Source: CANHBY01 sp046342195
GTDB taxonomy: Bacteria > Pseudomonadota > Gammaproteobacteria > Burkholderiales > Burkholderiaceae_C
NCBI GenBank assembly: GCA_046342195.1
Contig: JBKDQE010000057.1
Location: 1 to 64,000 of the forward strand
Length of the DNA: 64,000 nt
Direction of reading: 5' to 3'
Shown here: positions 25,579 through 33,687 of the stretch, piece by piece
Layout: every line of letters begins with the position of its first letter
How positions within the stretch are numbered: the first letter of the stretch is position 1
The notes under the pieces: model-generated
What the model saw: the letters and a program-made list of their open reading frames with translations, nothing else
Told to the model about the DNA's origin: nothing
Databases searched by the model: none
Program-made: the position numbers and the translations under genes

Positions 25579-26554
25579 GATCCATCAGGCGGGTGGCTGT
25601 GGCTTGTAGTTCGCCGGCCTTCACAACATGGATCAAATTGGGCTTGAACTCTCCCCAGCTTTTGATGATCGAGTCAGGCAGAACCTTGGCATTGACCGGG
25701 TATTCCAGATTTTCGTCAGCATAGATTTTTTGTGCGGCGTCAGACGACAGAAACTCGATCAGTTTGAGCGCCTGAGGCTCATTTTTGCTGTATCGGGTTA
25801 CTCCGGCCCCGGAAATGTTGACATGAGTGCCTCCCGCATTTTGATTGGCCCAGAAAAGCTGCACCGGAAAGTTTTTGTCTTGATCCATCAAGCGACCCAG
25901 ATAATAAGTATTGACAATCCCCACTTGGCATTGCCCTGCTGCAATGGCTTTGAGCAGTGCGGTGTCATCTGAAAAAACATCTGTGGCCAGGTTATTGACC
26001 CAGCCTCGCACGATCTCCTCGGTTTTGGCTTCGCCATGCTGCTCAATCAGCATCGCCACAAGCGATTGGTTGTAAACTTTTTTGCTGGTGCGCAAACAAA
26101 GCTTGCCTTTCCACTGGGGCTGGGCAAGGTCTTCGTAAGTCGACAACTCACGGCGTTGCACGGTTTTGGGGTTGAAAACCAGGGTGCGCGCCCGCACAGA
26201 CAAACCAAACCACTGACCTTTCGGGTCACGCAAGTGAGCCGGCACACGGGCATCCAAGACAGCCGACGTGACTGGTTTCAGCAGACCTTCATTGGCAGCC
26301 TGCCACAAATTTCCCGCATCGACAGTCATCAGGACATCGGCGGGTGTGTTGCCCCCTTCGGCCTTCAAACGGGCCAGCAAAGCGCCCTCCTTATCGGTCA
26401 AAACACGAACAACAATACCGGTTTCAGCGGTAAAGCGGTCAAACAAGGGCTTGATCAGGGGTTCGTTACGGGCCGAATAGACCGTCACGGTGTTTTGTGC
26501 CAACGCATGCAAACAACACAAGGTCAGGGCAAGCAGAGTGTAAAAACGTTTCAT
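25562..26554 (-). CDS. fbpA: Ferric iron-binding periplasmic protein
   Basis: A 330-residue solute-binding protein. The signal peptide is MKRFYTLLALTLCCLHALAQ, and the mature part begins NTVTVYSARNEPLIKPLF. NTYYLGR contains the Tyr pair that binds ferric iron in the FbpA/AfuA family. The start is ATG 26554, not an upstream codon, because the signal sequence begins there. The Fur box sits 38-56 bases before it, so iron should repress the operon. Confidence 0.92.
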   Translation of the reverse strand: MKRFYTLLALTLCCLHALAQNTVTVYSARNEPLIKPLFDRFTAETGIVVRVLTDKEGALLARLKAEGGNTPADVLMTVDAGNLWQAANEGLLKPVTSAVLDARVPAHLRDPKGQWFGLSVRARTLVFNPKTVQRRELSTYEDLAQPQWKGKLCLRTSKKVYNQSLVAMLIEQHGEAKTEEIVRGWVNNLATDVFSDDTALLKAIAAGQCQVGIVNTYYLGRLMDQDKNFPVQLFWANQNAGGTHVNISGAGVTRYSKNEPQALKLIEFLSSDAAQKIYADENLEYPVNAKVLPDSIIKSWGEFKPNLIHVVKAGELQATATRLMDRAGYR

Positions 26555-26591
26555 GGTGAACGAAGATGCCATCAAATAAAGATTTCCTCAT

Positions 26592-26610
26592 GATAACGAT
26601 AATCGTTCTC
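26592..26610 (-). promoter_or_regulatory. Fur box of the fbpABC operon
   Basis: GATAACGATAATCGTTCTC matches the 19-base Fur consensus GATAATGATAATCATTATC at 16 positions. It lies upstream of fbpA in the position expected to overlap its promoter, so iron-loaded Fur would shut the operon off. Confidence 0.8.
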
Positions 26611-26667
26611 ATTTGCAAGGGCTTGGCAAGCCCATGGGTTTTCATCTCATTCCTCACGCCCCACCCC

Positions 26668-26694
26668 ATCATGCTGTGCGCAGTCACAGCATCC
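26668..26694 (+). repeat. Dispersed intergenic palindromic repeat, copy C
   Basis: A variant of the unit at 478-504 with ATGCTG ... CAGCAT arms. Farther on, CGCGCGAAATGAC (26743-26755) matches the inverse of a stretch beside copy B, so two repeat modules travel together. Confidence 0.65.
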
Positions 26695-26842
26695 AAAAAT
26701 AGCTGCGCTTGAGCGCAAACGTTGCGGGTTCCGCGACTCACGCGCGAAATGACGAGGCAGAGGCCTCCATCCGTGCAGAGGCACTTTGACAACTAGCCAG
26801 CTTTGGTTCGTGTCAGCCCTAAATCACTTAAAGTGGTATCCA

Positions 26843-27064
26843 TCAGTGGTCGAGGGTTGAACGGCTACGTAACTGGCTGCGCTTTTCGCGCGTGAGCCGA
26901 AATTCGTTTTCAAGATAAGCACGACGACGTCGTGCAGCGGGCAATTCACTGACAGATGCCCAGACACGCTGCGCCCAGCGCAATAGTGCCCCTCGACACG
27001 CCATGTTGACGAGCATGGCGGCACAAATTAAAAAAATACAGAAAAATATTGATTTTTCAATCAT
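26843..27064 (-). CDS. Small predicted membrane protein
   Basis: A 73-residue frame from ATG 27064: one hydrophobic segment at about residues 3-24 (MIEKSIFFCIFLICAAMLVN), then an Arg-rich soluble tail with a likely coiled-coil stretch (RRRAYLENEFRLTREKRSQL). The hydrophobic-then-basic pattern fits a single-pass inner-membrane protein facing the cytoplasm. There is no clear ribosome site, and I do not recognise a family. It sits between the iron transporter and the 2OG oxygenase. Confidence 0.4.
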   Translation of the reverse strand: MIEKSIFFCIFLICAAMLVNMACRGALLRWAQRVWASVSELPAARRRRAYLENEFRLTREKRSQLRSRSTLDH

Positions 27065-27224
27065 GGGAACATGCAAAACAAAAGAAGTCGAATCAAGCTG
27101 TCAGTCACTGCCAACACAATCAAGTATCGGCGGATAAGCTCAAAATTCCCAGGAAAAATTGACGAAAAGACTGAATTCGAGAAGAATTTCTCAGCAACAA
27201 GCCTTGGCTTGCCCTTGCAGCGGG

Positions 27225-27974
27225 CTACGGGCCCTGAAAGCCATGTCGGCGAAAGGTAAGCACCAGAGTATCCCGATAGCCTGTGCCATTCAGAGGCTGG
27301 ATAGGGGTGGTTTCGTGGATCACCCGCTCATCATCCATCATCAGAATCGTCCAGGGCTCAGAAAGGGTGAATCGAATGCCCAATGGGCCATCTGCCTCAA
27401 AAATTCGACTCTCACCGCCTTTAATACCTTCCCTGGCCACCAAAATCACCACGACGAAATCAACCCCGTCACGATGAGCCCCCTCCGGCGTAGGGCGGCC
27501 AATTCCATCGGTCGTGTCAATTCGGAACTGGTGCGCCTCAACAAACCAGGGTTGAACCCCTTTGATTTGCGAACACGCATGGGTCACCCGGCATAACAAT
27601 CGATTCCAGAAAGGCTGGACTCGATCCAGTTCGAGAGGCTCAAACCAACGCTCAATGCCTCCATGCAGCGCGTTGTAATCGAGAGATTGCCAATGAGGAC
27701 GGTGAGGGACTCGGCTGACGATGCTGTCATGGACGACATAACAGGAGTGCCTTCTGCGCCGGTAACGCCCACCATCGCGCAGATACAGATCAAGAGGCAG
27801 GTCTTCCCAGAAGACCTTGAGGGAAGCAAGCATGTCGGGCGCCACCTCGAGGCCATAACAAACATGAGGTGGTTCTATGGAGGCAAACCCATGCTCATTC
27901 AGTATGCTGGCCAGTTCATGAAATGGAACCTGCGGAAGAGCCACTCGGGGAACAATCTGAGATTCAAAAGCCAT
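27225..27974 (-). CDS. 2-oxoglutarate/Fe(II)-dependent oxygenase (2OG-Fe dioxygenase family)
   Basis: A 249-residue protein. GAHRDGVDFVVVILVARE holds the His-x-Asp metal pair, MMDDERVIHETTPI the second His, and the cofactor arginine is likely in YRDTLVLTFRRH. This is the pattern of the family often called 2OG-Fe dioxygenase or BsmA-like. Substrate is unknown. ATG 27974 overlaps by one base the stop of the S4-domain gene upstream, so the two are coupled. Iron dependence fits its place after the iron transporter, but no shared regulation is visible. Confidence 0.75.
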   Translation of the reverse strand: MAFESQIVPRVALPQVPFHELASILNEHGFASIEPPHVCYGLEVAPDMLASLKVFWEDLPLDLYLRDGGRYRRRRHSCYVVHDSIVSRVPHRPHWQSLDYNALHGGIERWFEPLELDRVQPFWNRLLCRVTHACSQIKGVQPWFVEAHQFRIDTTDGIGRPTPEGAHRDGVDFVVVILVAREGIKGGESRIFEADGPLGIRFTLSEPWTILMMDDERVIHETTPIQPLNGTGYRDTLVLTFRRHGFQGP

Positions 27975-28216
27975 CACGAAGAAATAGGTTCGGGGGGTTG
28001 AATAAAAATACAGGCACCATGAATTTGCACAGTTTGACCAGCGCGAATTTTGCAGGTTCGGCGCTGCTCGCTCAGTCCATCAACCCGGACTAAGCCTTCA
28101 TCAATGAGATGGCGGGCACGGCCCCCACTTTCTGCCAAGCCAGTCGCTTTCAGCAAAGCGTCCAGCCCGATGAAATTACCACGCAATATAAAGTTCAAAC
28201 GTTGAAAATCAGTCAT
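27974..28216 (-). CDS. S4-domain RNA-binding protein (YbcJ-like)
   Basis: An 80-residue protein that is almost entirely one S4 RNA-binding domain: FIGLDALLKATGLAESGG, then RHLIDEGLVRVDG and a basic RRTCKIRAGQTVQI strand. Stand-alone S4 proteins of this size (YbcJ/YaaA type) bind structured RNA. It is the first gene of a pair with the 2OG oxygenase. Confidence 0.8.
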   Translation of the reverse strand: MTDFQRLNFILRGNFIGLDALLKATGLAESGGRARHLIDEGLVRVDGLSEQRRTCKIRAGQTVQIHGACIFIQPPEPISS

Positions 28217-28588
28217 GACAAGCCCAAAGAGTCAAACCCGCTGGTTGCTTTGGCTGCTCCGGGCGAAGAAGCTATTGTCAACCCGAAAACCCTCTGCAAA
28301 ACCCCTTGCGGTGACCCCATCCATAAAAATGGAAGTTTAAAAACAAACGCTCATTGTGCCGCAGAGACACCCCAATCGCACCCAAAGACTGGCCCGGATG
28401 GACCAATGAATCCAGCGAAAGCTGAATAACGCCGAATTTGTGCTCAGCATGACGATCAGGATACTCATGGGTGTCAAGGTGCGATGACCACAGAATAGGG
28501 CAAAAAGCGAAAGCCATTGCCCTGATTTTGTGCCTGCTCAGACACATTTTTGAGGCCTACGAAATAGGGCCGAAAGGGGCACTTGCCC
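28217..28588. other. Intergenic region before the BI-1 gene
   Basis: A 372-base stretch without a convincing gene. A leftward frame at 28278-28547 (89 codons) has no ribosome site and no motif I recognise. Part of the gap may serve as promoter DNA for the genes on either side. Confidence 0.5.
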
Positions 28589-28617
28589 TTGAAAACTGAA
28601 TGGCTATCCCCGATAAT
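28589..28617 (+). promoter_or_regulatory. Sigma-70 promoter of the BI-1 gene
   Basis: TTGAAA (28589-28594) and GATAAT (28612-28617) are separated by 17 bases, each matching five of six consensus bases. The ribosome site and start codon follow 78 bases downstream of the -10 element. Confidence 0.65.
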
Positions 28618-28694
28618 TTTCGTAGGGAACTAAAATTGGGTGAAAAACTCAAAACTAGGGTTTTGCGAGCTTTTTATCTTTGACAGGAGATTTC

Positions 28695-29390
28695 ATGAAC
28701 CATCATATTGAATCACTCTCTCCCGCTTATTCAGGGTATGGCATCTCGGCTGAGCAACGTCACCGTGTGCTGCGCAACACCTACGGCTTGCTTGCCCTTT
28801 CCATGATTCCGACCGTTCTCGGGGCTTGGTTCGGTGTGGCCAGCGGAATTCTTTCAAGCATTCACCCCGTCATCAGCAGCGTGATTTTTTTGGCTGGTGC
28901 GTTTGGGTTTATGTTTGCAATCGAAAAAACGAAACATTCGGTGGCAGGGGTTTATTGGCTGCTCGGCTTCACCTTTTTCATGGGGCTCATGCTGTCCCGG
29001 CTGCTTGCCATGACCCTATTGAAACAAAACGGTGCCACCTTGATCATGCTTTCCTTCTCAGGAACGGCCCTGATTTTTCTTGGCATGGCCGCCTTGAGCA
29101 GCTTTATCAAGCGAGATCTTTCCGGGATGGGCAAGTTTTTGTTTGTCGGGGCGGTGATGTTAATGGTGGCCTCGATTGCCAATATTTTTCTTCAATCAAC
29201 CGCATTGTTCGCTGCCTTGAGCGCCTTGGCCATCGGAATTTTCTCAGCCTTTATTTTGTATGACCTGAAAAACATTCGTGATGGGGCTGAAACCAATTAC
29301 ATTTCGGCCACTTTGGGGGTGTACCTCAGTGTTTATAACATTTTCCAGTCTTTGCTGTCCCTTTTGACGGGCTTTGGTGGCCAAGATTGA
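28695..29390 (+). CDS. Bax inhibitor-1 family membrane protein (YccA/YbhL-like)
   Basis: A 231-residue protein with seven hydrophobic segments. HRVLRNTYGLLALSMIPTV starts the membrane part, and LYDLKNIRDGAETNYISATL near the C-terminus is the conserved family loop with acidic pH- or calcium-sensing residues. Bacterial members are inner-membrane proteins linked to ion leak and to control of the FtsH protease. ATG 28695 has GGAGA just before it. A terminator follows. Confidence 0.88.
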   Translation: MNHHIESLSPAYSGYGISAEQRHRVLRNTYGLLALSMIPTVLGAWFGVASGILSSIHPVISSVIFLAGAFGFMFAIEKTKHSVAGVYWLLGFTFFMGLMLSRLLAMTLLKQNGATLIMLSFSGTALIFLGMAALSSFIKRDLSGMGKFLFVGAVMLMVASIANIFLQSTALFAALSALAIGIFSAFILYDLKNIRDGAETNYISATLGVYLSVYNIFQSLLSLLTGFGGQD

Positions 29391-29429
29391 ACCGGCTTGG
29401 TCACTGAAGGAAAAATGGTGAATTTTGAG

Positions 29430-29446
29430 CGGGGGCTTTGCCCCCG
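29430..29446. terminator. Intrinsic terminator-like hairpin between converging genes
   Basis: CGGGGGC and GCCCCCG form a seven-base GC stem around TTT, followed by a short TTT run on the plus strand. It lies 40 bases after the BI-1 stop and 25 bases before the rlmD end, so it may stop transcription from both sides. Confidence 0.65.
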
Positions 29447-29470
29447 TTTGAATGCTCCAAGCGCAAAATT

Positions 29471-30814
29471 TCAAGCTTGCTCAAACACCGCCATGCTCTC
29501 AACATGGGCAGTATGCGGAAACATATTGATGGCGCCCGCAAAAGTGCAGCGGTAACCTGCCTGATGCACCAAGAGGCCGCCATCTCGGGCCAGCGTTGCA
29601 GGGTTGCAACTGATATAAACAATTTTCTTCGGAAGCACGCCAAAAAGATCCCCTTCGCGCTTGAGGTCTGAGGCGGCCTTGACCAGGGCAAAAGCGCCCT
29701 CTCTGGGCGGGTCAAGCAACCATTTTTGTGCAGAACCGAGTTTGAGCAGGTCTTGTGGGGTCACTTCAAATAAATTTTGAACATCGAAAACCGCGTGCAA
29801 GCCATGACTCAATGCGCCTTCACGTGCCCGCTGAATCAGCGCATCACTGCCATCAATCCCGAGGACTGAGCGTGCCTGGGTGGCCAGAGGCAAAGTGAAG
29901 TTGCCCAAACCACAAAACCAGTCAATTACCCGTTCATCGGCTTGTACATTGAGCCAGCGCAAAGCCCGACTGACCATCACCTGATTCACCTGATGGTTGA
30001 CTTGGGTAAAGTCGGTGGGCTTGAATGGAATGGCAATGCCGAATTCCGGCAATTCATAGGTCAAGGCCTTGGCGTCTTGGGGGTCTAGCAAATGAACTGT
30101 GTCGGGCCCCTTGGGTTGCAACCACCATTGAACGGCATGCCTTTGAGCAAAATCACGAAGGCGCTGGGCATCAAGGGTGCCCAGGGGCTCAAGGTGGCGC
30201 AAGACCAGTGCCGTGACTTGGGCACCCACGGCCACCTCAATTTGCGGCAGGCGATCACGCTGATCCATGCTGGCGATTAAAGCCCTGAGCGGAAGCAATA
30301 AATCACTGACATGGGAGGGCAGGATCGGGCATTCTGAGATATCAGCCACATAACTCGATTTTCGCTCGTGAAAGCCAACCAGTACCTGGGCTTTTTTGGC
30401 CACATAACGCACAGAAAGGCGGGCTCTGAATCGGTAGCCCCAGGCAGGGCCCTCGATGGCACGAAAGAGGGATTCTGGCCTGACTTTGGCCAAGTGCCAA
30501 AGAGCATCTTCAAGAGCCCTTTGCTTCACAGCCACTTGCGCAGAGGCATCGAGGTGTTGAATTTTGCAGCCACCACAAACACCAAAGTGAGGGCACTGGG
30601 GTTGAACCCTTTGAACGCTGGGACGACGCAAAGACAAAATTGAAGCCTGCTCCCAGTTGTTTTTACGCTTGAACACTTGAACTTGAACTTCTTCGCCAGT
30701 TAAAGCGCCGTCAATGAAAACCACTTTGCCTTCTGCGTTATGCGCAACCCCCTGGCCCTCGAGATCAATCGATTCAACCCGCAGCCATTCAGGTTCAGTG
30801 AGCGTTTGATTCAT
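29471..30814 (-). CDS. rlmD: 23S rRNA (uracil-1939-C5)-methyltransferase
   Basis: A 447-residue SAM-dependent enzyme of the RumA type. The N-terminal TRAM domain covers about residues 1-63. Cys74, Cys80 and Cys83 in CPHFGVCGGC, with a later Cys, bind the 4Fe-4S cluster. DWFCGLGNFTLPLA is the SAM loop, and YISCNPATLARD has the catalytic Cys. The start is ATG 30814, 30 bases inside the open frame. It follows nlpD after a gap of 59 bases, a place where rpoS normally lies in related genomes. Confidence 0.92.
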   Translation of the reverse strand: MNQTLTEPEWLRVESIDLEGQGVAHNAEGKVVFIDGALTGEEVQVQVFKRKNNWEQASILSLRRPSVQRVQPQCPHFGVCGGCKIQHLDASAQVAVKQRALEDALWHLAKVRPESLFRAIEGPAWGYRFRARLSVRYVAKKAQVLVGFHERKSSYVADISECPILPSHVSDLLLPLRALIASMDQRDRLPQIEVAVGAQVTALVLRHLEPLGTLDAQRLRDFAQRHAVQWWLQPKGPDTVHLLDPQDAKALTYELPEFGIAIPFKPTDFTQVNHQVNQVMVSRALRWLNVQADERVIDWFCGLGNFTLPLATQARSVLGIDGSDALIQRAREGALSHGLHAVFDVQNLFEVTPQDLLKLGSAQKWLLDPPREGAFALVKAASDLKREGDLFGVLPKKIVYISCNPATLARDGGLLVHQAGYRCTFAGAINMFPHTAHVESMAVFEQA

Positions 30815-30873
30815 GAAAATGCCTCGGGAAACATGCAAAACCAAAAGGTGTCAGTGGCCCCAATAAGCAGGCC

Positions 30874-31866
30874 CTAGCGGGGAGGCAAAAGCTTCAGGGG
30901 GTCGACCGGCTTACCTTGCTTGCGAATCTCAAAATGCAATTGAATGCGCTCTGCATCTGAGGCGCCCATTTCGGCAATTTTTTGACCTCGTCGAACCACT
31001 TGATCTTCCTTGACCAGCAAGCTGCTGTTGTGGGCATAGGCAGTCAGGTAGGTGTTACTGTGCTTCAAGATGATCAAATTTCCGTATCCGCGCAGACCTG
31101 AACCGGCATAAACCACCCGGCCATCCCCTGCGGCCCAGACAGGATCACCCTGCTTGCCACCGATGGCAACGCCCCTGGTTTTGCCCTCTTCAAATGGAAC
31201 CATCAAAGAACCTGCCGCCGGCCAAACCCAGGTTAAACCATCGTCGTCCTTGTTGGCCGACGAAGTGGCTACAGACGCAGAAGCCGGTGAGACAGACTGA
31301 GCGGCCACCGGAGCGGGGTCGGTGAGGGAGCTCGAAGGGGTAGGGATGGCGGCCACGGGCTGTGCAGTTGAGGAACTGGTTGTTTGCGGAGGTGCACCGG
31401 CGCTGGCATGAGGAAGAGGCTCTGAGATTGCGGAGCCTGCCGAAGCAATAGCAGGCTGGGGCACATCGGCTTTGGCGACGCGACTGGGGCTGGAAGCAGG
31501 TTCACCCTGAGGGGGAGCCACCCTGAGGGCTTGCCCTACTTCGATCAAATTGGGTTGGGTGACGCCGTTCCAACGGGCTATATCGCGCCAGTTCTGCCCA
31601 TGCTCAAGAGCGATTCGCAGCAAGGTATCGCCAGGCTTGACGGTATAGAAACCAGGGCGGTTGATAGGCTTGTCTGTACTGGCAACCCCTTCTGAACTTG
31701 AAGATTCAGCAACAATAACAGAACGCATGGCTCCTACCTTACGTTCTTCCACGGGGGCACGCAGCTTGGGGTTGGAACAGCCTGCCAAGAATATGGAAAG
31801 CGCCACAACCATCGAGGACAGGAGGCGAAAATTCAAAACCAAACTAAATTCATCAAACCACTGCAT
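30874..31866 (-). CDS. nlpD: LysM/M23-domain lipoprotein NlpD-like, amidase activator
   Basis: A 330-residue outer-membrane lipoprotein. A hydrophobic leader ends in a lipobox (LAGCSNP). One LysM domain, about residues 70-118 (YTVKPGDTLLRIALEHG), binds murein. A long Ser/Ala/Pro linker is followed by a C-terminal M23 (LytM) domain with GYGNLIILKHSNTYLTAYAHN and LHFEIRKQGKPVDPLKLLP. The first zinc-ligand motif is replaced by GVAIGGKQG, so the domain should be catalytically dead and act by switching on a cell-wall amidase, as NlpD/EnvC do. ATG 31866 was chosen; TTG 31884 is an alternative. Confidence 0.88.
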   Translation of the reverse strand: MQWFDEFSLVLNFRLLSSMVVALSIFLAGCSNPKLRAPVEERKVGAMRSVIVAESSSSEGVASTDKPINRPGFYTVKPGDTLLRIALEHGQNWRDIARWNGVTQPNLIEVGQALRVAPPQGEPASSPSRVAKADVPQPAIASAGSAISEPLPHASAGAPPQTTSSSTAQPVAAIPTPSSSLTDPAPVAAQSVSPASASVATSSANKDDDGLTWVWPAAGSLMVPFEEGKTRGVAIGGKQGDPVWAAGDGRVVYAGSGLRGYGNLIILKHSNTYLTAYAHNSSLLVKEDQVVRRGQKIAEMGASDAERIQLHFEIRKQGKPVDPLKLLPPR

Positions 31867-32073
31867 GTTCAACCAACTTGTCAAGGGATTCCCGATTTTA
31901 AAGGAACAAACATCACGGTTTCTTGATCATTGTGAACCAGACCTTGTGTTTTCTGACAGGTGCAAAGATGGCTCTGGCAGCCGATTTTGGCCCATTCTGA
32001 GGGATATTTACCCAAGGAAACTCTGGCTCTGCCTGACCCGGGAAAAAAGGCAATAAAAAGGCTTCGAACAATT

Positions 32074-32847
32074 TCACTTCAGCCCCTTCGCGAAAGCGTC
32101 ACGCCACCACGGCTCCCAGCCTGCCAAGGCGGCATGATCGGTCAAGTCAATTTGCAGGGGCGTGATCGACACGGCGCCCTGAGCGACGGCATGAAAGTCT
32201 GTGCCCTCACCACATTCGCGTGCATCACCCGCAGGCCCAATCCAGTAAATGGTGTCTCCGCGCGGACTGATTTGACGAATCACGGGCTCACTGGCGTGAC
32301 GGCGCCCCAACCTTGTGATGCGATGCGGTAAGGATGCTGCATCAGGACGACTGGGAATATTCACATTGAGAAGCCAGCTTGACCCAGGGGGCGGGTTTTC
32401 CAGTACGGACCTGATGATTTGACGAGCCACCTCTGCCGCCGCATCCAGATGAGCCCAACCTTTGTCAACCTGCGAGAAGGCGATGGATCGCACACCAAAA
32501 AGATAGCCCTCCATAGCAGCAGCTACAGTGCCTGAATAAATGGTGTCGTCTCCCATATTGGCCCCCTGATTGATGCCAGAAACCACCAAGTCAGGTTTGT
32601 GATCAAGAAGCCCGGTCAGGGCCACATGGACACAATCGGAGGGGGTGCCATTGATGTAGCGAAAGCCACTGGCGGCTGTCAATACCGTCAGGGGGCGAGA
32701 CAGCGTCAGGGCATTGGAGGTGCCACTGGCATTTTGCTCGGGCGCTACCACTTCAAGCTCACCAAGGCCCTGGCACGCTTTCACCAGGGCAGCGAGGCCA
32801 GGGGCCAAATAGCCATCATCGTTGGCAATCAGAATTTTGAATGTCAT
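32074..32847 (-). CDS. surE: 5'/3'-nucleotidase SurE
   Basis: A 257-residue metal-dependent phosphatase. ILIANDDGYLAPGL holds the Asp-Asp metal pair at residues 10-11. PEQNASGTSNALTL and VVSGINQGANMGDDTIYSGTV complete the active site. ATG 32847 is 75 bases inside the open frame and starts the conserved first strand. SurE is usually followed by pcm and nlpD; here nlpD follows but pcm is missing. Confidence 0.93.
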   Translation of the reverse strand: MTFKILIANDDGYLAPGLAALVKACQGLGELEVVAPEQNASGTSNALTLSRPLTVLTAASGFRYINGTPSDCVHVALTGLLDHKPDLVVSGINQGANMGDDTIYSGTVAAAMEGYLFGVRSIAFSQVDKGWAHLDAAAEVARQIIRSVLENPPPGSSWLLNVNIPSRPDAASLPHRITRLGRRHASEPVIRQISPRGDTIYWIGPAGDARECGEGTDFHAVAQGAVSITPLQIDLTDHAALAGWEPWWRDAFAKGLK

Positions 32848-32971
32848 AAGTGCGATTGTAGAAGCTGGACCGTAACTAAGGGGGGCAACGCACACTCCAG
32901 ATCGCACCAGCCCTGATAGCATCCTGAAAGTTGTAAAGAAAAAAGAAAATTACTTTCACAGCGAGTGACAC

Positions 32972-33658
32972 ATGGCGGTCAAAGTTTTAATCATAGAAAG
33001 CAACGCGGTTGCCCGAAATTTCTTGGGCCGGGTTGTTCGCGAAAGTTTCAGCGACGACATGGAGATTTTTGAGGCGACCACGCAGGAGGCAGCTTGCTCT
33101 TTCCTGAATGCGGCCTTTAAGGATAAAGAAGACGATCGTTTTCAGTTGATTTTGTTGGATATGGAGTTGCCTGGGGGCAACAGCCTGGAGATTTTGGCAT
33201 TATTAAAGAATGACCCGGCCATCAAGGTTGTAACGACACTTTACTCTGATGACGACACTCTTTTCCCTGCGCTTCAGAACGGCGCCGACGGTTACCTGCT
33301 CAAGGAAGATCGGTTCGAAGTGTTGATTGAGGAGCTTCAAAAAATTGCTCGGGGCACCCCTCCTTTGAGCCCGGCCATTGCCCGGCGATTGCTTTCACTT
33401 TTCCGGACAAGCCGTGAACCGGGCTTTTTCAACAGCAGCCCCAGCCCGTTTCAAAGTTTCCCGGAGCCGGATGAAGCCCATAAAGAGCGACTATCGGCGG
33501 CCGAGTATAAGGTTCTGAGCCACCTCAGCAAGGGTTTTACCATCAAAGAGATTGCCAGACTGATGGGAATCAGATTGTTTTCGGTCAATGATCATATCAA
33601 GGGCATTTACACCAAGCTGAAACAAGTTCGAGGCCGGGCCACCTCACCTCGCACGTAA
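32972..33658 (+). CDS. Orphan LuxR/NarL-family response regulator
   Basis: A 228-residue protein with a receiver domain (about 1-125) and a LuxR helix-turn-helix (about 165-225). Asp63 in LILLDMELPG is the phosphate acceptor and Lys111 in YLLKED the conserved lysine. The first acidic pair is reduced to Glu9-Ser-Asn. RLSAAEYKVLSHLSKGFTIK and IKEIARLMGIRLFSVNDHIK are the DNA-binding helices. The C-terminus ends early (KLKQVRGRATSPRT) compared with its paralogue at 43040-43711. No kinase gene is adjacent. The shared PPLSPAIARR motif shows the two regulators are related. Confidence 0.8.
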   Translation: MAVKVLIIESNAVARNFLGRVVRESFSDDMEIFEATTQEAACSFLNAAFKDKEDDRFQLILLDMELPGGNSLEILALLKNDPAIKVVTTLYSDDDTLFPALQNGADGYLLKEDRFEVLIEELQKIARGTPPLSPAIARRLLSLFRTSREPGFFNSSPSPFQSFPEPDEAHKERLSAAEYKVLSHLSKGFTIKEIARLMGIRLFSVNDHIKGIYTKLKQVRGRATSPRT

Positions 33659-33687
33659 AGAGCCCACCCCGACAAAGAGACTTGTAT

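Noticed and set aside
28278..28547. 89-codon leftward frame in the gap before the BI-1 gene
   Set aside because: No ribosome site and no motif; composition only weakly coding-like. It may be a remnant, but there is no evidence for a gene.
33620..33687. Possible frameshift extending the orphan regulator
   Set aside because: The other frames downstream of KLKQVRG do not restore the usual end of the LuxR domain, so a simple frameshift cannot be shown.
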